DNA of 64,000 nucleotides, from positions 1,345,771 through 1,409,770 of the forward strand of contig JAWNZC010000468.1 of the NCBI GenBank assembly GCA_035771165.1. Reading direction: 5' to 3'. The stretch comes from Paragorgia papillata (Eukaryota > Cnidaria > Anthozoa > Scleralcyonacea > Coralliidae). Both the position numbers and the translations under genes were made by a program. Of this stretch, positions 34,159 through 47,700 are shown in pieces (the stretch's first letter is position 1; every line of letters begins with the position of its first letter). The notes below the pieces were generated by a model. The model was not told the DNA's origin and did no database searches. It worked only from the letters and a program-made list of their open reading frames with translations.

Positions 34159-35389
34159 CACAAACCCATGAACGACGCAGGCGAGCTTTAAACAAATTGA
34201 GGCGCGGCGTCATTAATACGACGGACGGGGCTTGTTTTGCATATTTCAGATTACCCTCGGATATAAACACAATTTTCTCAGGCGGTAATATTTACGATTT
34301 TTTTAAATTTACATATGTTGTACAGAATTTCATGCTCTTTAATCTAGTAGAAGTCTCCAGAGCGGCACAAACCCATGAACGACGCAGGCGAGCTTTAAAC
34401 AAATTGCGGCGCGGCGTCATTAATACGACTGACGGGGCTTGTTTTGCATATTTCAGATTACCTCAGATATAAACACAATTTTCTCCGGCGCTATTCTTTA
34501 CGATTTTTTTAAATTTACATATGTTGTACAGCATTTCATGCTCTTTAATCCAGTATAAGTTTCCAGAGTTTGCACAAACCCATACGCAGGCGAGCTTTAA
34601 ACAAATTGAGGCGCGGCGTCATTAATACGACGGACAGGGCTTGTTTTACATATTTCAGATTACCTCGGATATAAACACAATCTTCTCAGGCGGTATTCTT
34701 TAGGATTATTTTAATTTACATATGTTGTACAGACTTTCATGCTCTTTAATCTAGTATAAGTCTCCAGAGCGGCACAAACCCATGAACGACGCAGGCGAGC
34801 TTTAAACAAATTGAGGCGCGGCGCAATTAATACAACTGACGGGGCTTGTTTTGCATATTTCAGATTACCTCAGATATAAACAAAATTTTCTCACGCGCTA
34901 TTCTTTACGATTTTTTTAAATTTACATATGTTGTACAGAATTTCATGCTCTTTAATCCAGTATAAGTTTCCAGAGTTGCACAAACCCATGAACGACGCAG
35001 GCGAGCTTTAAACAAATTGAGGCGCGGCGTCATTAATACGACGGACGGGGCTTGTTTTGCATATTTCAGATTACCTCGGATATAAACACAATTTTCTCAG
35101 GCGGTAATCTTTACGATTTTTTTTAATTTACATATGTTGTACAGACTTTCATGCTCTTTAATCGAGTATAAGTTTCCAGAGTTGCACAAACCCATGAACG
35201 ACGCAGGCGAGCTTTAAACAAATTGAGGCGCGGCGTCATTAATACGACTGACGGGGCTTGTTTTGCATATTTCAGATTACCTCGGATATAAACACAATCT
35301 TCTCAGGCGGTATTCTTTACGATTTTTTTAATTTACATATGTTGTACAGAATTTCATGCTCTTTAATCCAGTATAAGTTTCCAGAGTTG

Positions 35390-35497
35390 CACAAACCCAT
35401 GAACGACGCAGGCGAGATTTAAACAAATTGCTTTTTTAAATTTACATATGTTGTAAAAATTTCATGCTGTTTAATCTAGTATAAGTCTCCAGAGCGG
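35390..35497 (+). repeat. Short satellite monomer, type a (108 bp)
   Basis: This type-a unit has the standard junction, followed by the cttaaaacaaattgaggcg monomer, here with gcgccgc in place of gcggcgc. Confidence 0.9.
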
Positions 35498-38383
35498 CAC
35501 AAACCGATGAACGACGCAGGCGAGCTTAAAACAAATTGAGGCGCGCCGCAATTAATACAACTGACGGGGCTTGTTTTGCATATTTCAGATCACCTCGGAT
35601 ATAAACACAATTTTCTCAGGCGCTATTCTTTAGGATTTTTTTAAATTTACATATGTTGTACAGAATTTCATGCTCTTTAATGCAGTATAAGTTTCCAGAG
35701 TTGCACAAACCCATGAACGACGCAGGCGAGCTTTAAACAAATTGAGGCGCGGCGTCATTAATACGACGGACGGGGCTTGTTTTGCATATTTCAGATTACC
35801 TCGGATATAAACACAATTTTCTCAGGCGGTAATATTTACGATTTTTTTAAATTTACATATGTTGTACAGAATTTCATGCTCTTTAATCTAGTAGAAGTCT
35901 CCAGAGCGGCACAAACCCATGAACGACGCAGGCGAGCTTTAAACAAATTGCGGCGCGGCGTCATTAATACGACTGACGGGGCTTGTTTTGCATATTTCAG
36001 ATTACCTCAGATATAAACACAATTTTCTCCGGCGCTATTCTTTACGATTTTTTTAAATTTACATATGTTGTACAGCATTTCATGCTCTTTAATCCAGTAT
36101 AAGTTTCCAGAGTTGCACAAACCCATGAACGACGCAGGCGAGCTTTAAACAAATTGAGGCGCGGCGTCATTAATACGACGGACGGGGCTTGTTTTGCATA
36201 TTTCAGATTACCTCGGATATAAACACAATTTTCTCAGGCGGTAATCTTTACGATTTTTTTTAATTTACATATGTTGTACAGACTTTCATGCTCTTTAATC
36301 GAGTATAAGTTTCCAGAGTTGCACAAACCCATGAACGACGCAGGCGAGCTTTAAACAAATTGAGGCGCGGCGTCATTAATACGACTGACGGGGCTTGTTT
36401 TGCATATTTCAGATTACCTCGGATATAAACACAATTTTCTCAGGCGCTATTCTTTACGATTTTTTTAAATTTACATATGTTGTACAGAATTTCATGCTCT
36501 TTAATCCAGTATAAGTTTCCAGAGTTGCACAAACCCATGAACGACGCAGGCGAGCTTTAAACAAATTGAGGCGCGGCGTCATTAATACGACGGACGGGGC
36601 TTGTTTTGCATATTTCAGATTACCTCGGATATAAACACAATTTTCTCAGGCGGTAATATTTACGATTTTTTTAAATTTACATATGTTGTACAGAATTTCA
36701 TGCTCTTTAATCTAGTAGAAGTCTCCAGAGCGGCACAAACCCATGAACGACGCAGGCGAGCTTTAAACAAATTGCGGCGCGGCGTCATTAATACGACTGA
36801 CGGGGCTTGTTTTGCATATTTCAGATTACCTCAGATATAAACACAATTTTCTCCGGCGCTATTCTTTACGATTTTTTTAAATTTACATATGTTGTACAGC
36901 ATTTCATGCTCTTTAATCCAGTATAAGTTTCCAGAGTTGCACAAACCCATGAACGACGCAGGCGAGCTTTAAACAAATTGAGGCGCGGCGTCATTAATAC
37001 GACGGACAGGGCTTGTTTTACATATTTCAGATTACCTCGGATATAAACATAATCTTCTCAGGCGGTATTCTTTAGGATTATTTTAATTTACATATGTTGT
37101 ACAGACTTTCATGCTCTTTAATCTAGTATAAGTCTCCAGAGTGGCACAAACCCATGAACGACGCAGGCGAGCTTTAAACAAATTGAGGCGCGGCGCAATT
37201 AATACAACTGACGGGGCTTGTTTTGCATATTTCAGATTACCTCAGATATAAACAAAATTTTCTCAGGCGCTATTCTTTACGATTTTTTTTAAATTTACAT
37301 ATGTTGTACAGAATTTCATGCTCTTTAATCCAGTATAAGTTTCCAGAGTTGCACAAACCCATGAACGACGCAGGCGAGCTTTAAACAAATTGAGGCGCGC
37401 GGCGTCATTAATACGACGGACAGGGCTTGTTTTACATATTTCAGATTACCTCGGATATAAACATAATCTTCTCAGGCGGTATTCTTTAGGATTATTTTAA
37501 TTTACATATGTTGTACAGACTTTCATGCTCTTTAATCTAGTATAAGTCTCCAGAGTGGCACAAACCCATGAACGACGCAGGCGAGCTTTAAACAAATTGA
37601 GGCGCGGCGCAATTAATACAACTGACGGGGCTTGTTTTGCATATTTCAGATTACCTCAGATATAAACAAAATTTTCTCAGGCGCTATTCTTTACGATTTT
37701 TTTAAATTTACATATGTTGTACAGAATTTCATGCTCTTTAATCCAGTATAAGTTTCCAGAGTTGCACAAACCCATGAACGACGCAGGCGAGCTTTAAACA
37801 AAATTGAGGCGCGGCGTCATTAATACGACGGACGGGGCTTGTTTTGCATATTTCAGATTACCTCGGACATAAACACAATTTTCTCAGGCGGTAATCTTTA
37901 CGATTTTTTTTAATTTACATATGTTGTACAGAATTTCATGCTCTTTAATCTAGTATAAGTCTCCAGAGCGGCACAAACCCATGAACGACGCAGGCGAGCT
38001 TTAAACAAATTGAGGCGCGGCGCAATTAATACAACTGACGGGGCTTGTTTTTCATATTTCAGATTACCTCGGATATAAACACAATTTTCTGAGGCGCTAT
38101 TCTTTACGATTTTTTAAAATTTACATATGTTGTACAGAATTTCATGCTCTTTAATCTAGTATAAGTCTCGAGAGCGGCACAAACCCATGAACGACGCAGG
38201 CGAGCTTTAAACAAATTGAGGCGCGGCGCAATTAATACAACTGACGGGGCTTGTTTTGCATATTTCAGATTACCTCAGATATAAACAAAATTTTCTCAGG
38301 CGCTATTCTTTACGATTTTTTTAAATTTACATATGTTGTACAGAATTTCATGCTCTTTAATCCAGTATAAGTTTCCAGAGCGG

Positions 38384-38491
38384 CACAAACCCATGAACGA
38401 CGCAGGCGAGATTTAAACAAATTGCTTTTTTAAATTTACATATGTTGTAAAAATTTCATGCTGTTTAATCTAGTATAAGTCTCCAGAGCGG
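38384..38491 (+). repeat. Short satellite monomer, type a (108 bp)
   Basis: This type-a unit is entered from an agcggc-type monomer instead of the usual agttgc type, which suggests a recombination breakpoint just upstream. The downstream context (cttaaaac, gcgccgc) matches the copy at 35390. Confidence 0.9.
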
Positions 38492-41400
38492 CACAAACCG
38501 ATGAACGACGCAGGCGAGCTTAAAACAAATTGAGGCGCGCCGCAATTAATACAACTGACGGGGCTTGTTTTGCATATTTCAGATCACCTCGGATATAAAC
38601 ACAATTTTCTCAGGCGCTATTCTTTAGGATTTTTTTAAATTTACATATGTTGTACAGAATTTCATGCTCTTTAATGCAGTATAAGTTTCCAGAGTTGCAC
38701 AAACCCATGAACGACGCAGGCGAGCTTTAAACAAATTGAGGCGCGGCGTCATTAATACGACGGACGGGGCTTGTTTTGCATATTTCAGATTACCTCGGAT
38801 ATAAACACAATTTTCTCAGGCGGTAATATTTACGATTTTTTTAAATTTACATATGTTGTACAGAATTTCATGCTCTTTAATCTAGTAGAAGTCTCCAGAG
38901 CGGCACAAACCCATGAACGACGCAGGCGAGCTTTAAACAAATTGCGGCGCGGCGTCATTAATACGACTGACGGGGCTTGTTTTGCATATTTCAGATTACC
39001 TCAGATATAAACACAATTTTCTCCGGCGCTATTCTTTACGATTTTTTTAAATTTACATATGTTGTACAGCATTTCATGCTCTTTAATCCAGTATAAGTTT
39101 CCAGAGTTGCACAAACCCATGAACGACGCAGGCGAGCTTTAAACAAATTGAGGCGCGGCGTCATTAATACGACGGACAGGGCTTGTTTTACATATTTCAG
39201 ATTACCTCGGATATAAACATAATCTTCTCAGGCGGTATTCTTTAGGATTATTTTAATTTACATATGTTGTACAGACTTTCATGCTCTTTAATCTAGTATA
39301 AGTCTCCAGAGTGGCACAAACCCATGAACGACGCAGGCGAGCTTTAAACAAATTGAGGCGCGGCGCAATTAATACAACTGACGGGGCTTGTTTTGCATAT
39401 TTCAGATTACCTCAGATATAAACAAAATTTTCTCAGGCGCTATTCTTTACGATTTTTTTAAATTTACATATGTTGTACAGAATTTCATGCTCTTTAATCC
39501 AGTATAAGTTTCCAGAGTTGCACAAACCCATGAACGACGCAGGCGAGCTTTAAACAAATTGAGGCGCGGCGTCATTAATACGACGGACAGGGCTTGTTTT
39601 ACATATTTCAGATTACCTCGGATATAAACATAATCTTCTCAGGCGGTATTCTTTAGGATTATTTTAATTTACATATGTTGTACAGACTTTCATGCTCTTT
39701 AATCTAGTATAAGTCTCCAGAGTGGCACAAACCCATGAACGACGCAGGCGAGCTTTAAACAAATTGAGGCGCGGCGCAATTAATACAACTGACGGGGCTT
39801 GTTTTGCATATTTCAGATTACCTCAGATATAAACAAAATTTTCTCAGGCGCTATTCTTTACGATTTTTTTAAATTTACATATGTTGTACAGAATTTCATG
39901 CTCTTTAATCCAGTATAAGTTTCCAGAGTTGCACAAACCCATGAACGACGCAGGCGAGCTTTAAACAAATTGAGGCGCGGCGTCATTAATACGACGGACG
40001 GGGCTTGTTTTGCATATTTCAGATTACCTCGGACATAAACACAATTTTCTCAGGCGGTAATCTTTACGATTTTTTTTAATTTACATATGTTGTACAGAAT
40101 TTCATGCTCTTTAATCTAGTATAAGTCTCCAGAGCGGCACAAACCCATGAACGACGCAGGCGAGCTTTAAACAAATTGAGGCGCGGCGCAATTAATACAA
40201 CTGACGGGGCTTGTTTTTCATATTTCAGATTACCTCGGATATAAACACAATTTTCTGAGGCGCTATTCTTTACGATTTTTTCAAATTTACATATGTTGTA
40301 CAGAATTTCATGCTCTTTAATCTAGTATAAGTCTCCAGAGCGGCACAAACCCATGAACGACGCAGGCGAGCTTTAAACAAATTGCGGCGCGGCGTCATTA
40401 ATACGACTGACGGGGCTTGTTTTGCATATTTCAGATTACCTCAGATATAAACACAATTTTCTCCGGCGCTATTCTTTACGATTTTTTTAAATTTACATAT
40501 GTTGTACAGCATTTCATGCTCTTTAATCCAGTATAAGTTTCCAGAGTTGCACAAACCCATGAACGACGCAGGCGAGCTTTAAACAAATTGAGGCGCGGCG
40601 TCATTAATACGACGGACAGGGCTTGTTTTACATATTTCAGATTACCTCGGATATAAACATAATCTTCTCAGGCGGTATTCTTTAGGATTATTTTAATTTA
40701 CATATGTTGTACAGACTTTCATGCTCTTTAATCTAGTATAAGTCTCCAGAGTGGCACAAACCCATGAACGACGCAGGCGAGCTTTAAACAAATTGAGGCG
40801 CGGCGCAATTAATACAACTGACGGGGCTTGTTTTGCATATTTCAGATTACCTCAGATATAAACAAAATTTTCTCAGGCGCTATTCTTTACGATTTTTTTA
40901 AATTTACATATGTTGTACAGAATTTCATGCTCTTTAATCCAGTATAAGTTTCCAGAGTTGCACAAACCCATGAACGACGCAGGCGAGCTTTAAACAAATT
41001 GAGGCGCGGCGTCATTAATACGACGGACGGGGCTTGTTTTGCATATTTCAGATTACCTCGGACATAAACACAATTTTCTCAGGCGGTAATCTTTACGATT
41101 TTTTTTAATTTACATATGTTGTACAGAATTTCATGCTCTTTAATCTAGTATAAGTCTCCAGAGCGGCACAAACCCATGAACGACGCAGGCGAGCTTTAAA
41201 CAAATTGAGGCGCGGCGCAATTAATACAACTGACGGGGCTTGTTTTTTCATATTTCAGATTACCTCGGATATAAACACAATTTTCTGAGGCGCTATTCTT
41301 TACGATTTTTTCAAATTTACATATGTTGTACAGAATTTCATGCTCTTTAATCTAGTATAAGTCTCCAGAGCGGCACAAACCCATGAACGACGCAGGCGAG

Positions 41401-41784
41401 CTTTAAACAAATTGCGGCGCGGCGTCATTAATACGACTGACGGGGCTTGTTTTGCATATTTCAGATTACCTCAGATATAAACACAATTTTCTCAGGCGCT
41501 ATTCTTTACGATTTTTTAAAATTTACATATGTTGTACAGACTTTCATGCTCTTTAATCGAGTATAAGTTTCCAGAGTTGCACAAACCCATGAACGACGCA
41601 GGCGAGCTTTAAACAAATTGAGGCGCGGCGTCATTAATACGACTGACGGGGCTTGTTTTGCATATTTCAGATTACCTCGGATATAAACACAATCTTCTCA
41701 GGCGGTATTCTTTACGATTTTTTTAATTTACATATGTTGTACAGAATTTCATGCTCTTTAATCCAGTATAAGTTTCCAGAGTTG

Positions 41785-41892
41785 CACAAACCCATGAACG
41801 ACGCAGGCGAGATTTAAACAAATTGCTTTTTTAAATTTACATATGTTGTAAAAATTTCATGCTGTTTAATCTAGTATAAGTCTCCAGAGCGG
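41785..41892 (+). repeat. Short satellite monomer, type a (108 bp)
   Basis: This is the last type-a unit seen. To its right the array changes to type-b short monomers. The downstream cttaaaacaaattg monomer has the gcggcgc form. Confidence 0.9.
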
Positions 41893-44570
41893 CACAAACC
41901 GATGAACGACGCAGGCGAGCTTAAAACAAATTGAGGCGCGGCGCAATTAATACAACTGACGGGGCTTGTTTTGCATATTTCAGATCACCTCGGATATAAA
42001 CACAATTTTCTCAGGCGGTAATATTTACGATTTTTTTAAATTTACATATGTTGTACAGAATTTCATGCTCTTTAATCTAGTAGAAGTCTCCAGAGCGGCA
42101 CAAACCCATGAACGACGCAGGCGAGCTTTAAACAAATTGCGGCGCGGCGTCATTAATACGACTGACGGGGCTTGTTTTGCATATTTCAGATTACCTCAGA
42201 TATAAACACAATTTTCTCCGGCGCTATTCTTTACGATTTTTTTAAATTTACATATGTTGTACAGCATTTCATGCTCTTTAATCCAGTATAAGTTTCCAGA
42301 GTTGCACAAACCCATGAACGACGCAGGCGAGCTTTAAACAAATTGAGGCGCGGCGTCATTAATACGACGGACAGGGCTTGTTTTACATATTTCAGATTAC
42401 CTCGGATATAAACACAATCTTCTCAGGCGGTATTCTTTAGGATTATTTTAATTTACATATGTTGTACAGACTTTCATGCTCCTTAATCTAGTATAAGTCT
42501 CCAGAGTGGCACAAACCCATGAACGACGCAGGCGAGCTTTAAACAAATTGAGGCGCGGCGCAATTAATACAACTGACCGGGCTTGTTTTTCATATTTCAG
42601 ATTACCTCGGATATAAACACAATTTTCTGAGGCGCTATTCTTTACGATTTTTTAAAATTTACATATGTTGTACAGAATTTCATGCTCTTTAATCTAGTAG
42701 AAGTCTCCAGAGCGGCACAAACCCATGAACGACGCAGGCGAGCTTTAAAGAAATTGCGGCGCGGCGTCATTAATACGACTGACGGGGCTTGTTTTGCATA
42801 TTTCAGATTACCTCAGATATAAATACAATTTTCTGCGGCGCTATTCTTTACGATTTTTTTAAATTTACATATGTTGTACAGCATTTCATGCTCTTTAATC
42901 CAGTATAAGTTTGCAGAGTTGCACAAACCCATGAACGACGCAGGCGAGCTTTAAACAATTTGAGGCGCGGCGTCATTAATACGACGGACAGGGCTTGTTT
43001 TGCATATTTCAGATTACCTCGGATATAAACACAATCTTCTCAGGCGGTATTCTTTAGGATTATTTTAATTTACATATGTTGTACAGACTTTCATGCTCTT
43101 TAATCTAGTATAAGTCTCCAGAGTGGCACAAACCCATGAACGACGCAGGCGAGCTTTAAACAAATTGCGGCGCGGCGTCATTAATACGACTGACGGGGCT
43201 TGTTTTGCCTATTTCAGATTACCTCAGATATAAACACAATTTTCTCAGGCGCTATTCTTTTCGATTTTTTAAAATTTACATATGTTGTACAGAATTTCAT
43301 GCTCTTTAATCCAGTATAAGTTTCCAGAGTTGCACAAACCCATGAACGACGCAGGCGAGCTTTAAACAAATTGAGGTGCGGCGTCATTAATACGACGGAC
43401 GGGGCTTGTTTTGCATATTTCAGATTACCTCGGATATAAACACAATCTTCTCAGGCGGTATTCTTTACGATTTTTTTAATTTACATATGTTGTACAGAAT
43501 TTCATGCTCTTTAATCTAGTATAAGTCTCCAGAGCGGCACAAACCCATGAACGACGCAGGCGAGCTTTAAACAAATTGAGGCGCGGCGCAATTAATACAA
43601 CTGACGGGGCTTGTTTTTGCATATTTCAGATTACCTCGCATATAAACACAATTTTCTCAGGCGGTATTCTTTACGATTTTTTTATATTTACATATGTTGT
43701 ACAGAATTTCATGCTCTTTAATCCAGTATAAGTTTCCAGAGTTGCACAAACCCATGAACGACGCAGGCGAGCTTTAAACAAATTGAGGTGCGGCGTCATT
43801 AATACGACGGACGGGGCTTGTTTTGCATATTTCAGATTACCTCGGATATAAACACAATTTTCTCAGGCGGTAATGTTTACGATTTTTTTAAATTTACATA
43901 TGTTGTACAGACTTTCATGCTCTTTAATCGAGTATAAGTTTCCAGAGTTGCACAAACCCATGAACGACGCAGGCGAGCTTTAAACAAATTGAGGCGCGGC
44001 GTCATTAATACGACTGACAGGGCTTGTTTTGCATATTTCAGATTACCTCGGATATAAACACAATTTTCTCAGGCGGTAATCTTTACGATTTTTTAAAATT
44101 TACATATGTTGTACAGACTTTCATGCTCTTTAATCGAGTATAAGTTTCCAGAGTTGCACAAACCCATGAACGACGCAGGCGAGCTTTAAACAAATTGAGG
44201 CGCGGCGTTATTAATACGACTGACGGGGCTTGTTTTGCATATTTCAGATTACCTCGGATATAAACACAATTTTCTCAGGCGCTATTCTATACGATTTTTT
44301 TTTAATTTACATATGTTGTACAGAATTTCATGCTCTTTAATCTACTATAACTCTCCAGAGTGGCACAGACCCATGAACGACGCAGGCGAGCTTTAGACAA
44401 ATTGCGGTGCGGCGTCATTAATACGACTGACGGGGCTTGTTTTGCATATTTCAGATTACCTCAGATATAAACACAATTTTCTCAGGCGCTATTCTATACG
44501 ATTGTTTTTAAATTTACATATGTTGTACAGAATTTCATGCTCTTTAATCTACTATAAGTCTCCAGAGTGG

Positions 44571-44788
44571 CACAGACCCATGAACGCCGCAGGCGAGATT
44601 TAAACAAATTGCTTTTTTTAATTTACATATGTTGTAAAAATGTCATGCTCTTTAATCTAGTATAAGTCTCCAGAGTGGCACAGACCCATGAACGACGCAG
44701 GCGAGCTTTAAACAAATTGCTTTTTTTTAATTTACATATGTTGTACAGAATTTCATGCTCTTTAATCTAGTATAAGTCTCCAGAGCGG
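44571..44788 (+). repeat. Type-b short monomer pair (108 and 110 bp), first copy
   Basis: Two deleted monomers lie side by side. The first has gaacgccgcaggcgagattt, the deletion junction attgcttttttt, and gttgtaaaaatgtc. The second has normal gagcttt and gttgtacagaattt but the same kind of junction. The pair recurs once per higher-order unit, at anchors 46292, 47957, 49823, 50247, 52113, 55833, 57293, 59165, 60617 and 62492. The deletion resembles type a, but the substitutions differ, so type b is a separate lineage or a converted derivative. Confidence 0.85.
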
Positions 44789-47700
44789 CACAAACCCATG
44801 AACGACGCAGGCGAGCTTAAAACAAATTGAGGCGCGGCGCAATTAATACAACTGACGGGGCTTGTTTTGCATATTTCAGATCACCTCGGATATAAACACA
44901 ATTTTCTCAGGCGCTATTCTTTAGGATTTTTTTAAATTTACATATGTTGTACAGAATTTCATGCTCTTTAATCTAGTATAAGTCTCCAGAGCGGCACAAA
45001 CCCATGAACGACGCAGGCGAGCTTTAAACAAATTGCGGCGCGGCGTCATTAATACGACTGACGGGGCTTGTTTTGCCTATTTCAGATTACCTCAGATATA
45101 AACACAATTTTCTCAGGCGCTATTCTTTTCGATTTTTTAAAATTTACATATGTTGTACAGAATTTCATGCTCTTTAATCCAGTATAAGTTTCCAGAGTTG
45201 CACAAACCCATGAACGACGCAGGCGAGCTTTAAACAAATTGAGGTGCGGCGTCATTAATACGACGGACGGGGCTTGTTTTGCATATTTCAGATTACCTCG
45301 GATATAAACACAATCTTCTCAGGCGGTATTCTTTACGATTTTTTTAATTTACATATGTTGTACAGAATTTCATGCTCTTTAATCTAGTATAAGTCTCCAG
45401 AGCGGCACAAACCCATGAACGACGCAGGCGAGCTTTAAACAAATTGAGGCGCGGCGCAATTAATACAACTGACGGGGCTTGTTTTGCATATTTCAGATTA
45501 CCTCGCATATAAACACAATTTTCTCAGGCGCTATTCTTTACGATTTTTTTATATTTACATATGTTGTACAGAATTTCATGCTCTTTAATCCAGTATAAGT
45601 TTCCAGAGTTGCACAAACCCATGAACGACGCAGGCGAGCTTTAAACAAATTGAGGTGCGGCGTCATTAATACGACGGACGGGGCTTGTTTTGCATATTTC
45701 AGATTACCTCGGATATAAACACAATTTTCTCAGGCGGTAATGTTTACGATTTTTTTAAATTTACATATGTTGTACAGACTTTCATGCTCTTTAATCGAGT
45801 ATAAGTTTCCAGAGTTGCACAAACCCATGAACGACGCAGGCGAGCTTTAAACAAATTGAGGCGCGGCGTCATTAATACGACTGACGGGGCTTGTTTTGCA
45901 TATTTCAGATTACCTCGGATATAAACACAATTTTCTCAGGCGCTATTCTATACGATTTTTTTTAAATTTACATATGTTGTACAGAATTTCATGCTCTTTA
46001 ATCTACTATAACTCTCCAGAGTGGCACAGACCCATGAACGACGCAGGCGAGCTTTAGACAAATTGCGGTGCGGCGTCATTAATACGACTGACGGGGCTTG
46101 TTTTGCATATTTCAGATTACCTCAGATATAAACACAATTTTCTCAGGCGCTATTCTATACGATTGTTTTTAAATTTACATATGTTGTACAGAATTTCATG
46201 CTCTTTAATCTACTATAAGTCTCCAGAGTGGCACAGACCCATGAACGCCGCAGGCGAGATTTAAACAAATTGCTTTTTTTAATTTACATATGTTGTAAAA
46301 ATGTCATGCTCTTTAACCTAGTATAAGTCTCCAGAGTGGCACAGACCCATGAACGACGCAGGCGAGCTTTAAACAAATTGCTTTTTTTAATTTACATATG
46401 TTGTACAGAATTTCATGCTCTTTAATCTAGTATAAGTCTCCAGAGCGGCACAAACCCATGAACGACGCAGGCGAGCTTAAAACAAATTGAGGCGCGGCGC
46501 AATTAATACAACTGACGGGGCTTGTTTTGCATATTTCAGATCACCTCGGATATAAACACAATTTTCTCAGGCGCTATTCTTTAGGATTTTTTTAAATTTA
46601 CATATGTTGTACAGAATTTCATGCTCTTTAATCTAGTATAAGTCTCCAGAGCGGCACAAACCCATGAACGACGCAGGCGAGCTTTAAACAAATTGCGGCG
46701 CGGCGTCATTAATACGACTGACGGGGCTTGTTTTGCCTATTTCAGATTACCTCAGATATAAACACAATTTTCTCAGGCGCTATTCTTTTCGATTTTTTAA
46801 AATTTACATATGTTGTACAGAATTTCATGCTCTTTAATCCAGTATAAGTTTCCAGAGTTGCACAAACCCATGAACGACGCAGGCGAGCTTTAAACAAATT
46901 GAGGTGCGGCGTCATTAATACGACGGACGGGGCTTGTTTTGCATATTTCAGATTACCTCGGATATAAACACAATCTTCTCAGGCGGTATTCTTTACGATT
47001 TTTTTAATTTACATATGTTGTACAGAATTTCATGCTCTTTAATCTAGTATAAGTCTCCAGAGCGGCACAAACCCATGAACGACGCAGGCGAGCTTTAAAC
47101 AAATTGAGGCGCGGCGCAATTAATACAACTGACGGGGCTTGTTTTGCATATTTCAGATTACCTCGCATATAAACACAATTTTCTCAGGCGCTATTCTTTA
47201 CGATTTTTTTATATTTACATATGTTGTACAGAATTTCATGCTCTTTAATCCAGTATAAGTTTCCAGAGTTGCACAAACCCATGAACGACGCAGGCGAGCT
47301 TTAAACAAATTGAGGTGCGGCGTCATTAATACGACGGACGGGGCTTGTTTTGCATATTTCAGATTACCTCGGATATAAACACAATTTTCTCAGGCGGTAA
47401 TGTTTACGATTTTTTTAAATTTACATATGTTGTACAGACTTTCATGCTCTTTAATCGAGTATAAGTTTCCAGAGTTGCACAAACCCATGAACGACGCAGG
47501 CGAGCTTTAAACAAATTGAGGCGCGGCGGCGTCATTAATACGACTGACGGGGCTTGTTTTGCATATTTCAGATTACCTCGGATATAAACACAATTTTCTC
47601 AGGCGCTATTCTATAACGATTTTTTTTAAATTTACATATGTTGTACAGAATTTCATGCTCTTTAATCTACTATAACTCTCCAGAGTGGCACAGACCCATG

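Larger units (their letters stand above)
31700..43150 (+). repeat. Shuffled multimer block marked by gtagaagtctcc monomers
   Basis: Monomers carrying ctagtagaagtctcc instead of ctagtataagtctcc occur at about 34347, 35891, 36715, 38885 and 42080, with others near 32023, 32643 and 42697. The intervals (1544, 824, 2170 and 3195 bp) are near multiples of the monomer plus short units. They share a fixed succession: a ggtaatatttacg monomer, then this one, then a ttctccggcgc/cagcattt monomer. The succession was therefore amplified as a module but spaced irregularly, unlike the regular repeat to the right. A 79-codon open frame recurs in each module and is repeat read-through. Confidence 0.65.
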
